A stretch of 64,000 nt of DNA. Origin: Labilithrix sp. (GTDB lineage Bacteria > Myxococcota_A > Polyangia > Polyangiales > Polyangiaceae). Within the stretch, counting starts at the first letter, position 1. The number at the start of each line of letters is the position of its first letter. Positions 53,843-62,400 of this stretch are shown here, one piece after another. Location of the stretch: contig JAHBWF010000015.1 in assembly GCA_019637105.1 (NCBI GenBank), forward strand, positions 1 to 64,000, given 5' to 3'. The position numbers and the translations under genes were made by a program. A model generated the notes under the pieces. That model searched no databases. It was not told the DNA's origin and saw nothing but the letters and a program-made list of their open reading frames with translations.

Positions 53843-53898
53843 GAAGCGAACGATGCGACAAGGCCCTCGCGTTCGCAAGAGCGTCGGGGACGGCGGGC

Positions 53899-54378
53899 CT
53901 ATCTCCCGCCGCCCTGCCCTGGTCCGCCCGACGGCAGCGGCTCGATCCTCGGCGCGGGCGCCGGCCGCAGCGCCGGCGGCGGCGGGTTCGCGCCGCGATC
54001 GGGCGGCAGCGCGGGCGCCGGAGCCGCCGGTCCCGGGCCGAGCCACTTCACGCACACGCCGCTGGCGTGCGCGCGCGAATAGCCTTGGTCGATGAACGCG
54101 CGGAGCACGGCGTCGCAGCCGAGACGCCCGGCCTTGTCGGTCAGCGCCTTCGCGACGTCCTCGGGGTGCGCCTCGTCGCCGAAGCCGATCGCCTGGACGA
54201 GGGCGATCTCGTAGTACGGGCGCTCGGGCAGCGGCTGATCGGCCATGTAGAGCTCGACGGTCTTGCCCGTCGGCGGCGCGGGCGCGCGCAATAGCGCCTG
54301 GTGCGTCTCGGTGTGGCCGCACGCCGACGCGACCAGCGCGAACGCGACGAGGGCGAGCGGCGCGCGTCCGTCGCTCAT
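53899..54378 (-). CDS. Lipoprotein, unknown function (first of a pair, downstream copy)
   Basis: 159 residues. Lipobox ALVASAC (Cys20), a compact alpha/beta domain (YYEIALVQAIGFGDEAHPED, KALTDKAGRLGCDAVLRAFI) and a Pro/Ala tail. The helix LGCDAV and following strand resemble the RcsF/DUF4156-like fold. Start ATG overlaps the stop of the upstream lipoprotein gene (ATGA). Confidence 0.78.
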   Translation of the reverse strand: MSDGRAPLALVAFALVASACGHTETHQALLRAPAPPTGKTVELYMADQPLPERPYYEIALVQAIGFGDEAHPEDVAKALTDKAGRLGCDAVLRAFIDQGYSRAHASGVCVKWLGPGPAAPAPALPPDRGANPPPPALRPAPAPRIEPLPSGGPGQGGGR

Positions 54379-55007
54379 CGGCGCCGTCCGAAGTCGTCGT
54401 CGGCCGGGGCGGGCGCGCTCTCCGGCGCCGGAGCGCTCTCCGGGGCGGGCGCGCTCTCCGGCGCCGGCGCGCTCTCCGGGGTGGGCGCGCGCTCCGGCGC
54501 CGGCGCGTCGTTCGGGCTCTCCGCCGGCGGCGGGCCGGGCGGGATGAGCGGCGGCCCCGAGGCGCCCGGCAGCTGCGTCGTCATCGCGCGGCCGTACATG
54601 GAGACGGTCATGATCTCGTCATTTGTAGAATACACACGTGTCCCGGCGCAGGTCGCGCCGGTGCCGCACGTGTAATAGAACGTCTCGACGTGGCTGCGCC
54701 CGGCGAGCTCGAAGCGCGCGCGCGTCCCGTCGATGACCGCGACGTTGCCGCCGATCTGCGCGACCTTGCGGACGAACTGCGGGAGCAGCGCGTCGACGCT
54801 CCCCTCTTGCTGCGAGGCGTGGACCTCGACGACGCCGAGGTCCACCGCGCCCGGAGGCGGCTGCCCCATCGCGTAGATCGCGACGGGCCCCGCGTAGGCG
54901 GGCAGCTGCACCGGGCCCGTGCGGATGGCGCTGCCGCCGGCCGACGAGCACCCGGTCGCCGCGAGCGCGGCGGCGGCGAGCACGGTCGGGAGGAGCGCCC
55001 GTTTCAT
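54375..55007 (-). CDS. Lipoprotein with Pro/Ala/Glu repeat tail
   Basis: 210 residues. Lipobox AATGC (Cys20), a domain similar in layout to the next gene's (LGVVEVHASQQEGSVDALLP, VRKVAQIGGNVAVIDGTRAR), a Cys pair (YTCGTGATC), then a tail built of repeated APAPES units (about 175-205) encoded by an 18-bp tandem repeat. Translationally coupled to the following lipoprotein. Likely a surface- or peptidoglycan-spanning tail. Confidence 0.8.
   Translation of the reverse strand: MKRALLPTVLAAAALAATGCSSAGGSAIRTGPVQLPAYAGPVAIYAMGQPPPGAVDLGVVEVHASQQEGSVDALLPQFVRKVAQIGGNVAVIDGTRARFELAGRSHVETFYYTCGTGATCAGTRVYSTNDEIMTVSMYGRAMTTQLPGASGPPLIPPGPPPAESPNDAPAPERAPTPESAPAPESAPAPESAPAPESAPAPADDDFGRRR
54414..54510. 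repeat. 18-bp tandem repeat inside lipoprotein gene
   Basis: About five imperfect copies of an 18-bp unit (GCGCTCTCCGGCGCCGGC on the plus strand) encoding Ala-Pro-Ala-Pro-Glu-Ser. Copy number could vary between strains by slippage. Confidence 0.8.
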
Positions 55008-55161
55008 GTCCGGATCATGGCGGTCCACCGCGCGATCGGCAACGTGAAACTCGCGAAGCCCAGCCCTTGGAGCACGCTACGGGCCGGGCCTCGCCGCCGC
55101 CTCGGCGAGCGCGGCCCGGATCCACGCGAGCGGCGGCGCCTGCTCCACCGCGCCGCTGGCT

Positions 55162-56535
55162 TCAGAGCAGGTTGGCCGCGAGCTCGGCGAGCTCGCTGCG
55201 CTCGCCGCGCGTCAGGACGATGTGCGCCGCGACCTTCTCGCCGCGGAAGCGGTCCGCCGCGACGGACAGGCCGTTGGAGGCGCTGTCGACGTACGGGTTG
55301 TCGATCTGCCCCGGGTCGCCCGTGAGGACGATCTTCGTGCCGTCGCCCGAGCGCGTGATGATCGTCTTCACCTCGTGGGGCGTGAGGTTCTGCGCCTCGT
55401 CCACGATGATGTACTGCTGCGGGAGCGAGCGGCCGCGGATGTACGTGAGCGGCTCGACCTGGAGCTGCCCGCTGTCGAGCAGCTCGGCGTAGGCGCGCGG
55501 CCCCTTGCGCGTGCCGCTCGAGAAGAGGAACTCGAGGTTGTCGAAGATGGGCTGCATCCACGGGTTGAGCTTCTCGTCGACGTCGCCCGGCAAGAAGCCG
55601 ATGTCGCGCCCCAGCGGCATGACGGGGCGCGAGACGAGCATGCGCGTGTACATGCCGTCCTCGACCGTGCGCTTCAGGCCGGCCGCGAGCGCGAGCAGCG
55701 TCTTGCCGGTGCCCGCCTTGCCGACGAGCGTGACGAGGCGGATGTTCTCGTCGAGGAGGAGGTCGAGCGCGTGGCTCTGCTCCTTGTTGCGCGGGCGGAC
55801 GCCGATGACGCCCTCGCGCGGCGTGCGGAGCGCGACGATCTCCTTCTTCGCGGCGTCGTAGCGCCCGAGCGCGGTGTGCGACGCGTTCGCCCGGTCGCGG
55901 AGCAGCACGCAGAGGTTGGCGCTCAGGTAGACGGCCGCGTCCTTGTTGCCGCGCTCGCGGCCCTCGCGCTCGCCCTTCTCGGGCGGGACGAGGTGGGGCG
56001 GCGCCGGGAGCTTGCCGTCCTGGAAGAACGCGTCGATCTCGTCGGCGGAGACCTCGACGTCGGTGACGCCGGTCTCGACGCGCTGGGGCTCGACGCGCTG
56101 GTTCTCGTAGGTCTCCGCGACCATGCCGAGCGCGTCCGCGCGGATGCGGAGGTTCGTGTCCATCGTGACGAACACGGTCGGGCGCCCGCCGTCGGCCTCG
56201 CGCACGTCGAACGCGGTCTGGAGGATCGCGTTGTCCATCGCCGCCTTGTCGATCGCGCTCGGCAGCTCGGGGCGCTTGCTCGGGACGGCGACGGTGAGGA
56301 TGCCGCCCGACTTGATGCTGACGCCCTTGGAGAGCGAGCCGCCCTGCTCGCGGAGGTCGTCGAGGAGGCGCACGACGTGGCGCGCGTTGCGGCCGCGCTC
56401 CGACCCCTCGCGCTTGAACTGGTCGACCTCCTCGATGACGTAGATCGGGATGATGACGTTGTTGTCGTCGAACCGGAAGATCGCGTACGGATCGTGGAGA
56501 AGGATGTTCGTGTCGAGGACGTAGTTCTTCTTCAT
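55162..56535 (-). CDS. PIN-PhoH ATPase (PhoH2/YlaK type)
   Basis: 457 residues. N-terminal PIN ribonuclease domain about 1-150 (YVLDTNILLHDP, IYVIEEVDQFKREGSERG, VTMDTNLRIRA with the acidic residues in place) and C-terminal PhoH helicase-like ATPase domain (Walker A GKAGTGKT, DEAQN, GDPGQID). In known PhoH2 proteins the two together unwind and cut RNA. Cytoplasmic. GGAAGAG precedes ATG 56535. Some relatives pair with a small antitoxin-like gene; none is seen here. Confidence 0.93.
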   Translation of the reverse strand: MKKNYVLDTNILLHDPYAIFRFDDNNVIIPIYVIEEVDQFKREGSERGRNARHVVRLLDDLREQGGSLSKGVSIKSGGILTVAVPSKRPELPSAIDKAAMDNAILQTAFDVREADGGRPTVFVTMDTNLRIRADALGMVAETYENQRVEPQRVETGVTDVEVSADEIDAFFQDGKLPAPPHLVPPEKGEREGRERGNKDAAVYLSANLCVLLRDRANASHTALGRYDAAKKEIVALRTPREGVIGVRPRNKEQSHALDLLLDENIRLVTLVGKAGTGKTLLALAAGLKRTVEDGMYTRMLVSRPVMPLGRDIGFLPGDVDEKLNPWMQPIFDNLEFLFSSGTRKGPRAYAELLDSGQLQVEPLTYIRGRSLPQQYIIVDEAQNLTPHEVKTIITRSGDGTKIVLTGDPGQIDNPYVDSASNGLSVAADRFRGEKVAAHIVLTRGERSELAELAANLL

Positions 56536-56742
56536 CCGTTTCGCTCTTCCGTTGGGCGAGGCTTACCGCGCCTCCACGTACCCCGAGCTTGCCCCCGCTT
56601 GCAAGCGCAGTCGTAAGGGAAAACCGGGGCCGGCGCGCGCGCAGCGGAACGCGACACCCGGACGTCCCCGCGGCGCCCGAGGCCGCCGGCGACGGCGTTC
56701 CTTTTCGTCCGTCCGGCGGGATGGTCTACTCTCGACGACGGC

Positions 56743-57927
56743 ATGAGCCTCCGGCCCTCGATCCGAAAGCGCCCCACGACGGGAGATCTCGCCGGCCTGC
56801 CGCCGTGGCTCGTCCGCGGCGAGCGGCTCCTCGTCGAGGCCGTGCGCTCGGTCCGGCTGCTCGGCTCGGTCGTCCCGCGGAACGCCGCCCAGGAGCGCGC
56901 GCGCCTCGTCGAGGCGTTCGAGGCCGGCCGGATCGCGACCCCCCGGTGGTCGTACGCTCGGAGCGATCACAGCGCGCTCCGCAAGGCGCTCGCGCGCGCC
57001 GCCCAGCGGCTCGAGGCCGAAGCGCATCCGGTGGGCCTGCTCTACGCCGAGCGTGCGCGCGAGCTCGAGATCGAGGCCGCGCTCGCGAGCGAAGCCGGCA
57101 CCGGCGTCCTCGGCGCGCTCGCGCGGGCGCGCTTCCGCTCGGCCAACCCGGCGAAGGCCGGCGAAGCGACGATCCTCGCGCGCAAGTGGATCAACGAGGG
57201 CCGCGAGGGCGCGGCCGAGGCGAGCAGCGGCGAGGTCATCCTGAGCGACGCGCCGGTGCCGGGCTCGCTCCTCACGCGCATGCGCGAGGAGGTCGGGCGG
57301 CTCACGCTCCCCTTCGCCGTCGTCGTCCAGCCCTCGCTCGCCGCGCTCGCGGCCACGGGCGAGCGGCACATCCTCGTCGCGGCCGGGCGCGCGTGCACCA
57401 CGGACGACGTCGAGCGCACCGTCATGCACGAGATCGAGGCGCACGCGATCCCGCGCACCCGCGCGGCGCAGGCCCGGCTCGCGATCTTCCAGATCGGCAC
57501 GGCCCGGGGCATCGACGACCAGGAGGGCTTCGCGCTCGTGCTCGAGGAGCGCGGCGGCTACCTCGGCCCGAAGCGCAAGCGCGAGCTCGCGGCGCGCCAC
57601 CTCGCCGTCGAGGCGATGGACGGCGGCGCCCGCTTCCACGAGAACGTGAGCGCGCTCGTGACGGAGCACGGCCTCGGCGTGCGCGAGGCCGTGCTGGTCG
57701 CGGAGCGGGCCTACCGCGGCGGCGACGGGACGACGCCCGGGCTCGGCCGCGAGCGGATCTACCTCGAGGCGTTCTTGCGCGTCGGCGAGCACCTCGCGAA
57801 GCGGCCGACCGACGAGGGCCTGCTCACGAGCGGGCAGATCAGCCTCGCGGCGATCCCGACGATCGCCCCGTTCGTGCGGAGGGCGCGCGCGACCGAGCCG
57901 CCGCCCGCCGCCGGCCTCGGCGACTAG
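56743..57927 (+). CDS. DUF1704 family HExxxH metalloprotease
   Basis: 394 residues. The family (also called MATCAP in eukaryotes, where members remove C-terminal tyrosine from tubulin) has the motif HExxxH: here HEIEAH (about 230), followed by the DQEGF acidic segment that defines the QEGLA label and a YLEAFLRV helix. Bacterial role unknown. Leads with a basic N-terminus and no signal peptide. Convergent with the next gene, 10 bp apart. Confidence 0.85.
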   Translation: MSLRPSIRKRPTTGDLAGLPPWLVRGERLLVEAVRSVRLLGSVVPRNAAQERARLVEAFEAGRIATPRWSYARSDHSALRKALARAAQRLEAEAHPVGLLYAERARELEIEAALASEAGTGVLGALARARFRSANPAKAGEATILARKWINEGREGAAEASSGEVILSDAPVPGSLLTRMREEVGRLTLPFAVVVQPSLAALAATGERHILVAAGRACTTDDVERTVMHEIEAHAIPRTRAAQARLAIFQIGTARGIDDQEGFALVLEERGGYLGPKRKRELAARHLAVEAMDGGARFHENVSALVTEHGLGVREAVLVAERAYRGGDGTTPGLGRERIYLEAFLRVGEHLAKRPTDEGLLTSGQISLAAIPTIAPFVRRARATEPPPAAGLGD

Positions 57928-57937
57928 TACCCGGACA

Positions 57938-58975
57938 CTAGCCGGCCTCCGGCGTGCACACCGCCTGCACGTCTCCCGACCCGACGCCGGCGACGTTCAC
58001 GCATTTGTAGCCGTCGCGGCAGGACGGGGCGCTGAGGTTGCAGATCGGCAGGCAGTAGCCGCCTCCGGGGAACCTCGCGCAGAAGCTCTCGGGCCGCCCC
58101 GGCTGGAGCGGGCACTGCCCGTTGCAGCTCACCGTGCAGAGGCCGTCCGGGTAGTTGTCCGCGCAGATCGCGCCGTCGACGGCGCTGCACATCGCGGCGG
58201 TCAGGCACGGCTCGCCGATCCACCGGCCGTCCGCGAAGCCGATCGGGCCGATGTAGTCGAGCGCCACCGTGTAGTGGTTCCACACGTTCCAGAAGATCCA
58301 GGTCCCGCCGACCTCCCCCTCCGCGACGCGCGGCGTGCGGTCGTAGAGCGCCGCCGTCGCGTCGTCGACCGGCGTGACCTTGAGGTTGTCGAGCGTCAGG
58401 CTCACCACGTCCGGCCCCCACCCGGTCGCCGTCGTCTCGTTCGCCTTGATCTCGTCGATCGCCTCGCGGAGGGCGCGCCCGAGGCAGTCGACCTGACGGT
58501 CGAACCCCGCGAGCGCGGGCAGGCAGTTCTTCGCCTGGAGGCAGCCGCAGCCGAAGACGTACTCGACGCGCTCCGGGGGGAACGGGTAGTTGCGCTCCCC
58601 GACGAGGCCCTGCGTGACCTCGGCGAAGACGAGGAAGACGAGCGGGTTGATCCGGTGCTGCCGCGACGCCTTCATGATCGCGTCGACGGCGCGGACGCCG
58701 TTCGACTGGTACGTCTCGAGGAAGCTCGGCCGCCCGTACGGCGTCTTGCCCAGGAAGCGCTGGACGGACTGGCGGTCGAGGGTCTCGACGTCGGTGAACG
58801 CCGCCGACTCGACGATGCTGTTGCGGTCGAAGTCGCCCGCCTCGCCCTCGGGCCTCGTGAAATCGAGCGGCTGGAGGACCGTCGCGGCGGGCTCCTCCCC
58901 GCACGCCAGCGCCACGAAGGCGCCGGCGACGAAGACGAGGAGGAGGAGGAGGAGGCTCCGGAGCGCGCGCGACAT
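57938..58975 (-). CDS. Lipoprotein with lysozyme/transglycosylase-like domain
   Basis: 345 residues. Lipobox FVALAC. Residues about 50-190 follow the pattern of peptidoglycan-hydrolase domains (LDRQSVQRFLGKTPYGRPSF, IMKASRQHRINPLVFLVFAE, YVFGCGCLQAKNCLPALAGF), with Glu in FAEVTQGLV as the candidate catalytic acid. A second half is Cys-rich (MCSAVDGAICADNYPDGLC, CRDGYKCVNV). Likely acts on peptidoglycan or a surface glycan; match is by pattern only. Confidence 0.72.
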   Translation of the reverse strand: MSRALRSLLLLLLVFVAGAFVALACGEEPAATVLQPLDFTRPEGEAGDFDRNSIVESAAFTDVETLDRQSVQRFLGKTPYGRPSFLETYQSNGVRAVDAIMKASRQHRINPLVFLVFAEVTQGLVGERNYPFPPERVEYVFGCGCLQAKNCLPALAGFDRQVDCLGRALREAIDEIKANETTATGWGPDVVSLTLDNLKVTPVDDATAALYDRTPRVAEGEVGGTWIFWNVWNHYTVALDYIGPIGFADGRWIGEPCLTAAMCSAVDGAICADNYPDGLCTVSCNGQCPLQPGRPESFCARFPGGGYCLPICNLSAPSCRDGYKCVNVAGVGSGDVQAVCTPEAG

Positions 58976-59059
58976 CGACGGATCCAGCATGCCGCGGGAG
59001 CAGCGCGGATGCCAGCGGCGGCTGACCGGCGCGGATCCCGACGGTCCGCCGCCGCGGCG

Positions 59060-62000
59060 TCAGTAGGAGATGCTCTGCAGGCCCCACTCGCCGAGCGACG
59101 CGATCGCGCGGTCGTCGCTCATGAGCACGTGGGAGCTGTAGCCCCAGCCGCGGAGGTTGACCTCGGACACGAGGGTCGGCTTCGGCGTCGCCGTGTCGTA
59201 GATCGCCAGCCCGCCCGGCGAGTAGAGCGCGACCTTCGTGCCGTGCGCCGCGAGCGGCCATTCGGCGTCGCCCGCCATCTCGCTGACGATCGAGAGCTGG
59301 CCGGCGCGGACGCCGCCGATCGCCCAGAGCCCGCCGTCCTCGAGCACCTTCGGCGGCGTGTACGAGCCCGAGCTCGCGGTCGACTGCGAGTAGTCGTACC
59401 GCGCGTATCGGGTGACGTAGATGCGATCGTCGGCGATCTGGACGCCCGCGATGTTCTGCGACGGCGGCGTCATCGTCTGGCGGAGCGTCACCTTCGTGCC
59501 GGCGACGTCCGCGAGCTTGAAGTCACGCGCGACGGAGATGCACTGCTGCTCCTCGTAGTCGAACCAGCTCGTGTAGCCGAGCTTCTGGAAGCAGTCGGAG
59601 TAGTCGTTCGCGGGGACGCGCGTCGCGCGGTAGTCGGTCGTGACCCACCGGCCCGACGGCTCGTCGACGAGCAGGAGCGAGCCCGGGACGTTGATCGAGG
59701 AGAGGAGCGTCGGCGTCGCGCCGCCGAGGTCGACGCGGTCGACGAAGAAGCGGACCTTGTCGGGGTTCTTGGTCGACTGCACCCAGCGCGACGTCAGGAC
59801 GGCGCCCTGGTAGACGTGGAGCGGCGACGAGCCGAAGCTGTCGGGGAGCGCGATCGCGTCGGTCTTCGGCGCGGTCGGCGTCGTGAAGTCGAGGACGTGG
59901 ATCCGGCGGTGGATCCGGAAGTCCCAGCGCTTCGTGTAGCCGTCGTCGTCCTTGATCTCGATCGGCTCGCGGTCGTTCTCGATGTACGCGAGCTTCGCGC
60001 CGTGCTGCACCACCGCCTGGCCCGAGCCGACGAGCGAGCCCTGCTGCCCGCGGTAGTACGACCAGAACGCCCAGCCGTCCCAGAAGCCGCCGCCGTACCA
60101 GCCCCAGTAGCCGCCGTTCGACAGGTCGCGCTCGGTGAAGAGCGCCTCGGTCTTGCCCACGATGACCGGCTTCTTCGGGTTCGAGACGTCGATCGCCGCG
60201 GCGATCAGCTTCCCGCCGCGGACGTTGTCCGCGTAGCTGTAGACCGGCAAGGTCACGTAGACCGTGTCGCCGTTGGCGAAGAGGCGCGCCTCGTACCAGG
60301 AGGCCCAGCCGCTCGCGCCGGAGCAGTAGGTCTGGCTCGGCGGCGCGAGCGAGGCGAGCGAGAGCTTGCCCGAGACCGCGGCGTCGTCGGCGTCGTCCTT
60401 CGGCGTGAGCGAGAGCATCGCCTCCCCGCTCCACCAGTCGCTCGTGATGCTCGCGACGTGGTTCGCGACCTCGGCGAGGCGGTAGGCGGGGTTCGAGAGA
60501 TCGAGCTCGCCCGTCTTCACCGGCGCGTCGCGCGAGGTGATGTCGAAGCTCGACACGTTCCGGTCGGACATCGCCAGGAGGCGCCCGTTCGCGACGAACG
60601 CGCGGCGGGGCATGCCCCACTGCGGGGCCACGCCGCGGAGCGCGAGCTCGTCGCGCCCGTAGTCGAGGATCTGGATGCCGCTCTGCGCGGCCTCGCACTT
60701 GCCGTCGTTCCACCACCCGTAGCTCGCGAACGGCACGAGGATCATCCCCTGGTCGTCGAGGATGCGGACCGACTTGTGGATCCGGTCCTGATCCTCGGCG
60801 ACGCGCCCGCCGGTGGTCCCGAACGAGACGCGCTTGATCATCGTCGGGTTCGTGAGGTCGCTGACGTCGAAGAGCGAGACGGCGAGCCGCGCGCTCCAGT
60901 TCGTGTCGTCGTAGCCGAAGCCGACGAGGCGATCGCCCCGCGGCTCCATGTGGAAGATCCAGCCCGGCATGTGGAGCTCGCCCATCTGCGCGGGCGCGGC
61001 CGGGTCGGACAGGTCGATCGTGAACAGCGGGTCGGTGCGCTCGGCGGTGATCGCGTAGCCGCGCACGCCGTCGAAGCGGACGCTCCGGAGCTGCTCGGGC
61101 TTCGGCAGGACGAGCTCGGTCGAGCCGAGCGGCGTGACCTGGCTCGCGCTCGTCACCGTGAACGTCTGCACCTTCGGGTTGATCTGCCCGGACGAGCCCC
61201 ACCCGTCCCCGAACTGGCTGACGACGCGGAGGACGCCCTCGTGCTCGTCCATCTGCCAGCGGCTGTTGATCTGCCCCGCGACCGGGACGTCGGCGCCCTT
61301 CTTCAGCTTGCCGCTCGGATCGCTGATGTCGACGACCTGGATGACCGAGCTGGCGTTGGTCTGCCCCGGCGTCCACGACCACTCGGGCCCGGCGATGTAG
61401 AGGCGCTGGTTGGTCGCGCTGACGCTCCTCTGCCACGAGCTGTAGCTCTTGTCCTTCGCCGAGTAGACGAGCTGGTCGCTCTTCGTGATCGAGCCGCCGA
61501 CCTTGAAGCTCGTCACGATCGTCGCCGGGTTCTCCTGGCAGCCCCAGCAGTAGCCGTTCTCGTACGTGACGACGTACGCGGCGTCGCCGACCATGCGCGA
61601 GTCGGCGATCGTGCCCGGGACGTCGAAGTGCGCGACCTCGGAGATCGCCGCCGGGTTCGAGACGTCGAACGCGAGGATCTCGCTCGTCTGCACCCACTGG
61701 CCGTAGAGGCTGTGCTCGTCGTGCACCCAGCGGCCGAACTCGTTCAGCATGATGAACGCGCGGCCGGCGTCGACGTACATCTCGAACGGCATGCCGTCGA
61801 TGCGCTTGCGCCCGAGGAGCTTCATCGCGTCGGGGTTCGTGATGTCGACGATCGCGAGGCCGCCGAACTTCGACAGCGCGTAGAGGCGGTTGCCGTCGAC
61901 CTTGATGATGTCGGCCTCCTGGACGACGCGGTCGGCGCTGCCGTTGGCGCCGTCGTCGGCGTCCTCGGGCGCCGCCATCCCGGCGTCCGCCCCGCCGGAG

Positions 62001-62173
62001 CCGGACGACGAGCCCGACGCCGCGCGCTCCGCGCTCCGGCCGCTCGGATCGTCCGACTCGAAGCCGTTGTCGACCTCGCCCGCGGAGCCGTCGCCGCCTC
62101 CGCTGCCGCATCCCACGGCGAGGGCCGTGACGGAGATCGAAGCCGTAAGAAGGAGCAACGAACGAAGACGCAT
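59060..62173 (-). CDS. PF09826-type beta-propeller lipoprotein
   Basis: 1037 residues. Lipobox TALAVGC (Cys22), Gly/Ser/Asp linker, then the family signature VQEADIIKVDGNRLYALSKF and a long run of propeller blades with repeated Asp-x-Ser-Asp-Pro turns (VVDISDPSGKL, LFDVSDLTNPTM, TIDLSDPAAPAQ). Two Cys clusters (GYCWGCQ, PPSQTYC). Predicted surface-exposed binding scaffold or sugar-associated protein; function unknown. ATG 62173 follows the signal peptide; ATG 62278 only adds an unlikely extension. Confidence 0.85.
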   Translation of the reverse strand: MRLRSLLLLTASISVTALAVGCGSGGGDGSAGEVDNGFESDDPSGRSAERAASGSSSGSGGADAGMAAPEDADDGANGSADRVVQEADIIKVDGNRLYALSKFGGLAIVDITNPDAMKLLGRKRIDGMPFEMYVDAGRAFIMLNEFGRWVHDEHSLYGQWVQTSEILAFDVSNPAAISEVAHFDVPGTIADSRMVGDAAYVVTYENGYCWGCQENPATIVTSFKVGGSITKSDQLVYSAKDKSYSSWQRSVSATNQRLYIAGPEWSWTPGQTNASSVIQVVDISDPSGKLKKGADVPVAGQINSRWQMDEHEGVLRVVSQFGDGWGSSGQINPKVQTFTVTSASQVTPLGSTELVLPKPEQLRSVRFDGVRGYAITAERTDPLFTIDLSDPAAPAQMGELHMPGWIFHMEPRGDRLVGFGYDDTNWSARLAVSLFDVSDLTNPTMIKRVSFGTTGGRVAEDQDRIHKSVRILDDQGMILVPFASYGWWNDGKCEAAQSGIQILDYGRDELALRGVAPQWGMPRRAFVANGRLLAMSDRNVSSFDITSRDAPVKTGELDLSNPAYRLAEVANHVASITSDWWSGEAMLSLTPKDDADDAAVSGKLSLASLAPPSQTYCSGASGWASWYEARLFANGDTVYVTLPVYSYADNVRGGKLIAAAIDVSNPKKPVIVGKTEALFTERDLSNGGYWGWYGGGFWDGWAFWSYYRGQQGSLVGSGQAVVQHGAKLAYIENDREPIEIKDDDGYTKRWDFRIHRRIHVLDFTTPTAPKTDAIALPDSFGSSPLHVYQGAVLTSRWVQSTKNPDKVRFFVDRVDLGGATPTLLSSINVPGSLLLVDEPSGRWVTTDYRATRVPANDYSDCFQKLGYTSWFDYEEQQCISVARDFKLADVAGTKVTLRQTMTPPSQNIAGVQIADDRIYVTRYARYDYSQSTASSGSYTPPKVLEDGGLWAIGGVRAGQLSIVSEMAGDAEWPLAAHGTKVALYSPGGLAIYDTATPKPTLVSEVNLRGWGYSSHVLMSDDRAIASLGEWGLQSISY

Positions 62174-62400
62174 GGCAAGCCTCCAGGGGTGGCCGGCCCA
62201 ATGCACGCGCGGTGCCGCGATGCAACCTATCGAATACACTAAAAGGCGCACGATCTGGCACGTGCCCAGTTGTGCCACGCCGGGATGCGCGGATCGGGGG
62301 CGCGGGCCGCCCGGGCCACGGGGCGCCGGCGGCGCGGCCCACGCGGCGAGGCGGGCCGCCTTCGCGCCGTCGCGCCGCGCGCCGGCGCCTCACGCGCGGC
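62174..62400. other. Intergenic region with palindrome upstream of beta-propeller gene
   Basis: About 227 bp. An A/T-rich stretch at 62224-62246 could hold the promoter of the propeller gene (minus). At 62255-62269 lies CTGGCACGTGCCCAG, a 14-of-15 palindrome typical of an operator; TGGCAC is also seen once more, but the spacing to a following GC does not fit sigma-54. Confidence 0.4.

Noticed and set aside
53842-54322. Extension of the PFOR-like gene to an ATG at 54322
   Set aside because: The added 160 residues are Arg/Ala-rich and overlap a convincing lipoprotein gene on the same strand; ATG 53842 is the natural start.
62255-62285. Sigma-54 promoter (TGGCAC ... GC) upstream of the beta-propeller gene
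   Set aside because: The distance between GG and GC is one base short of the strict -24/-12 spacing.
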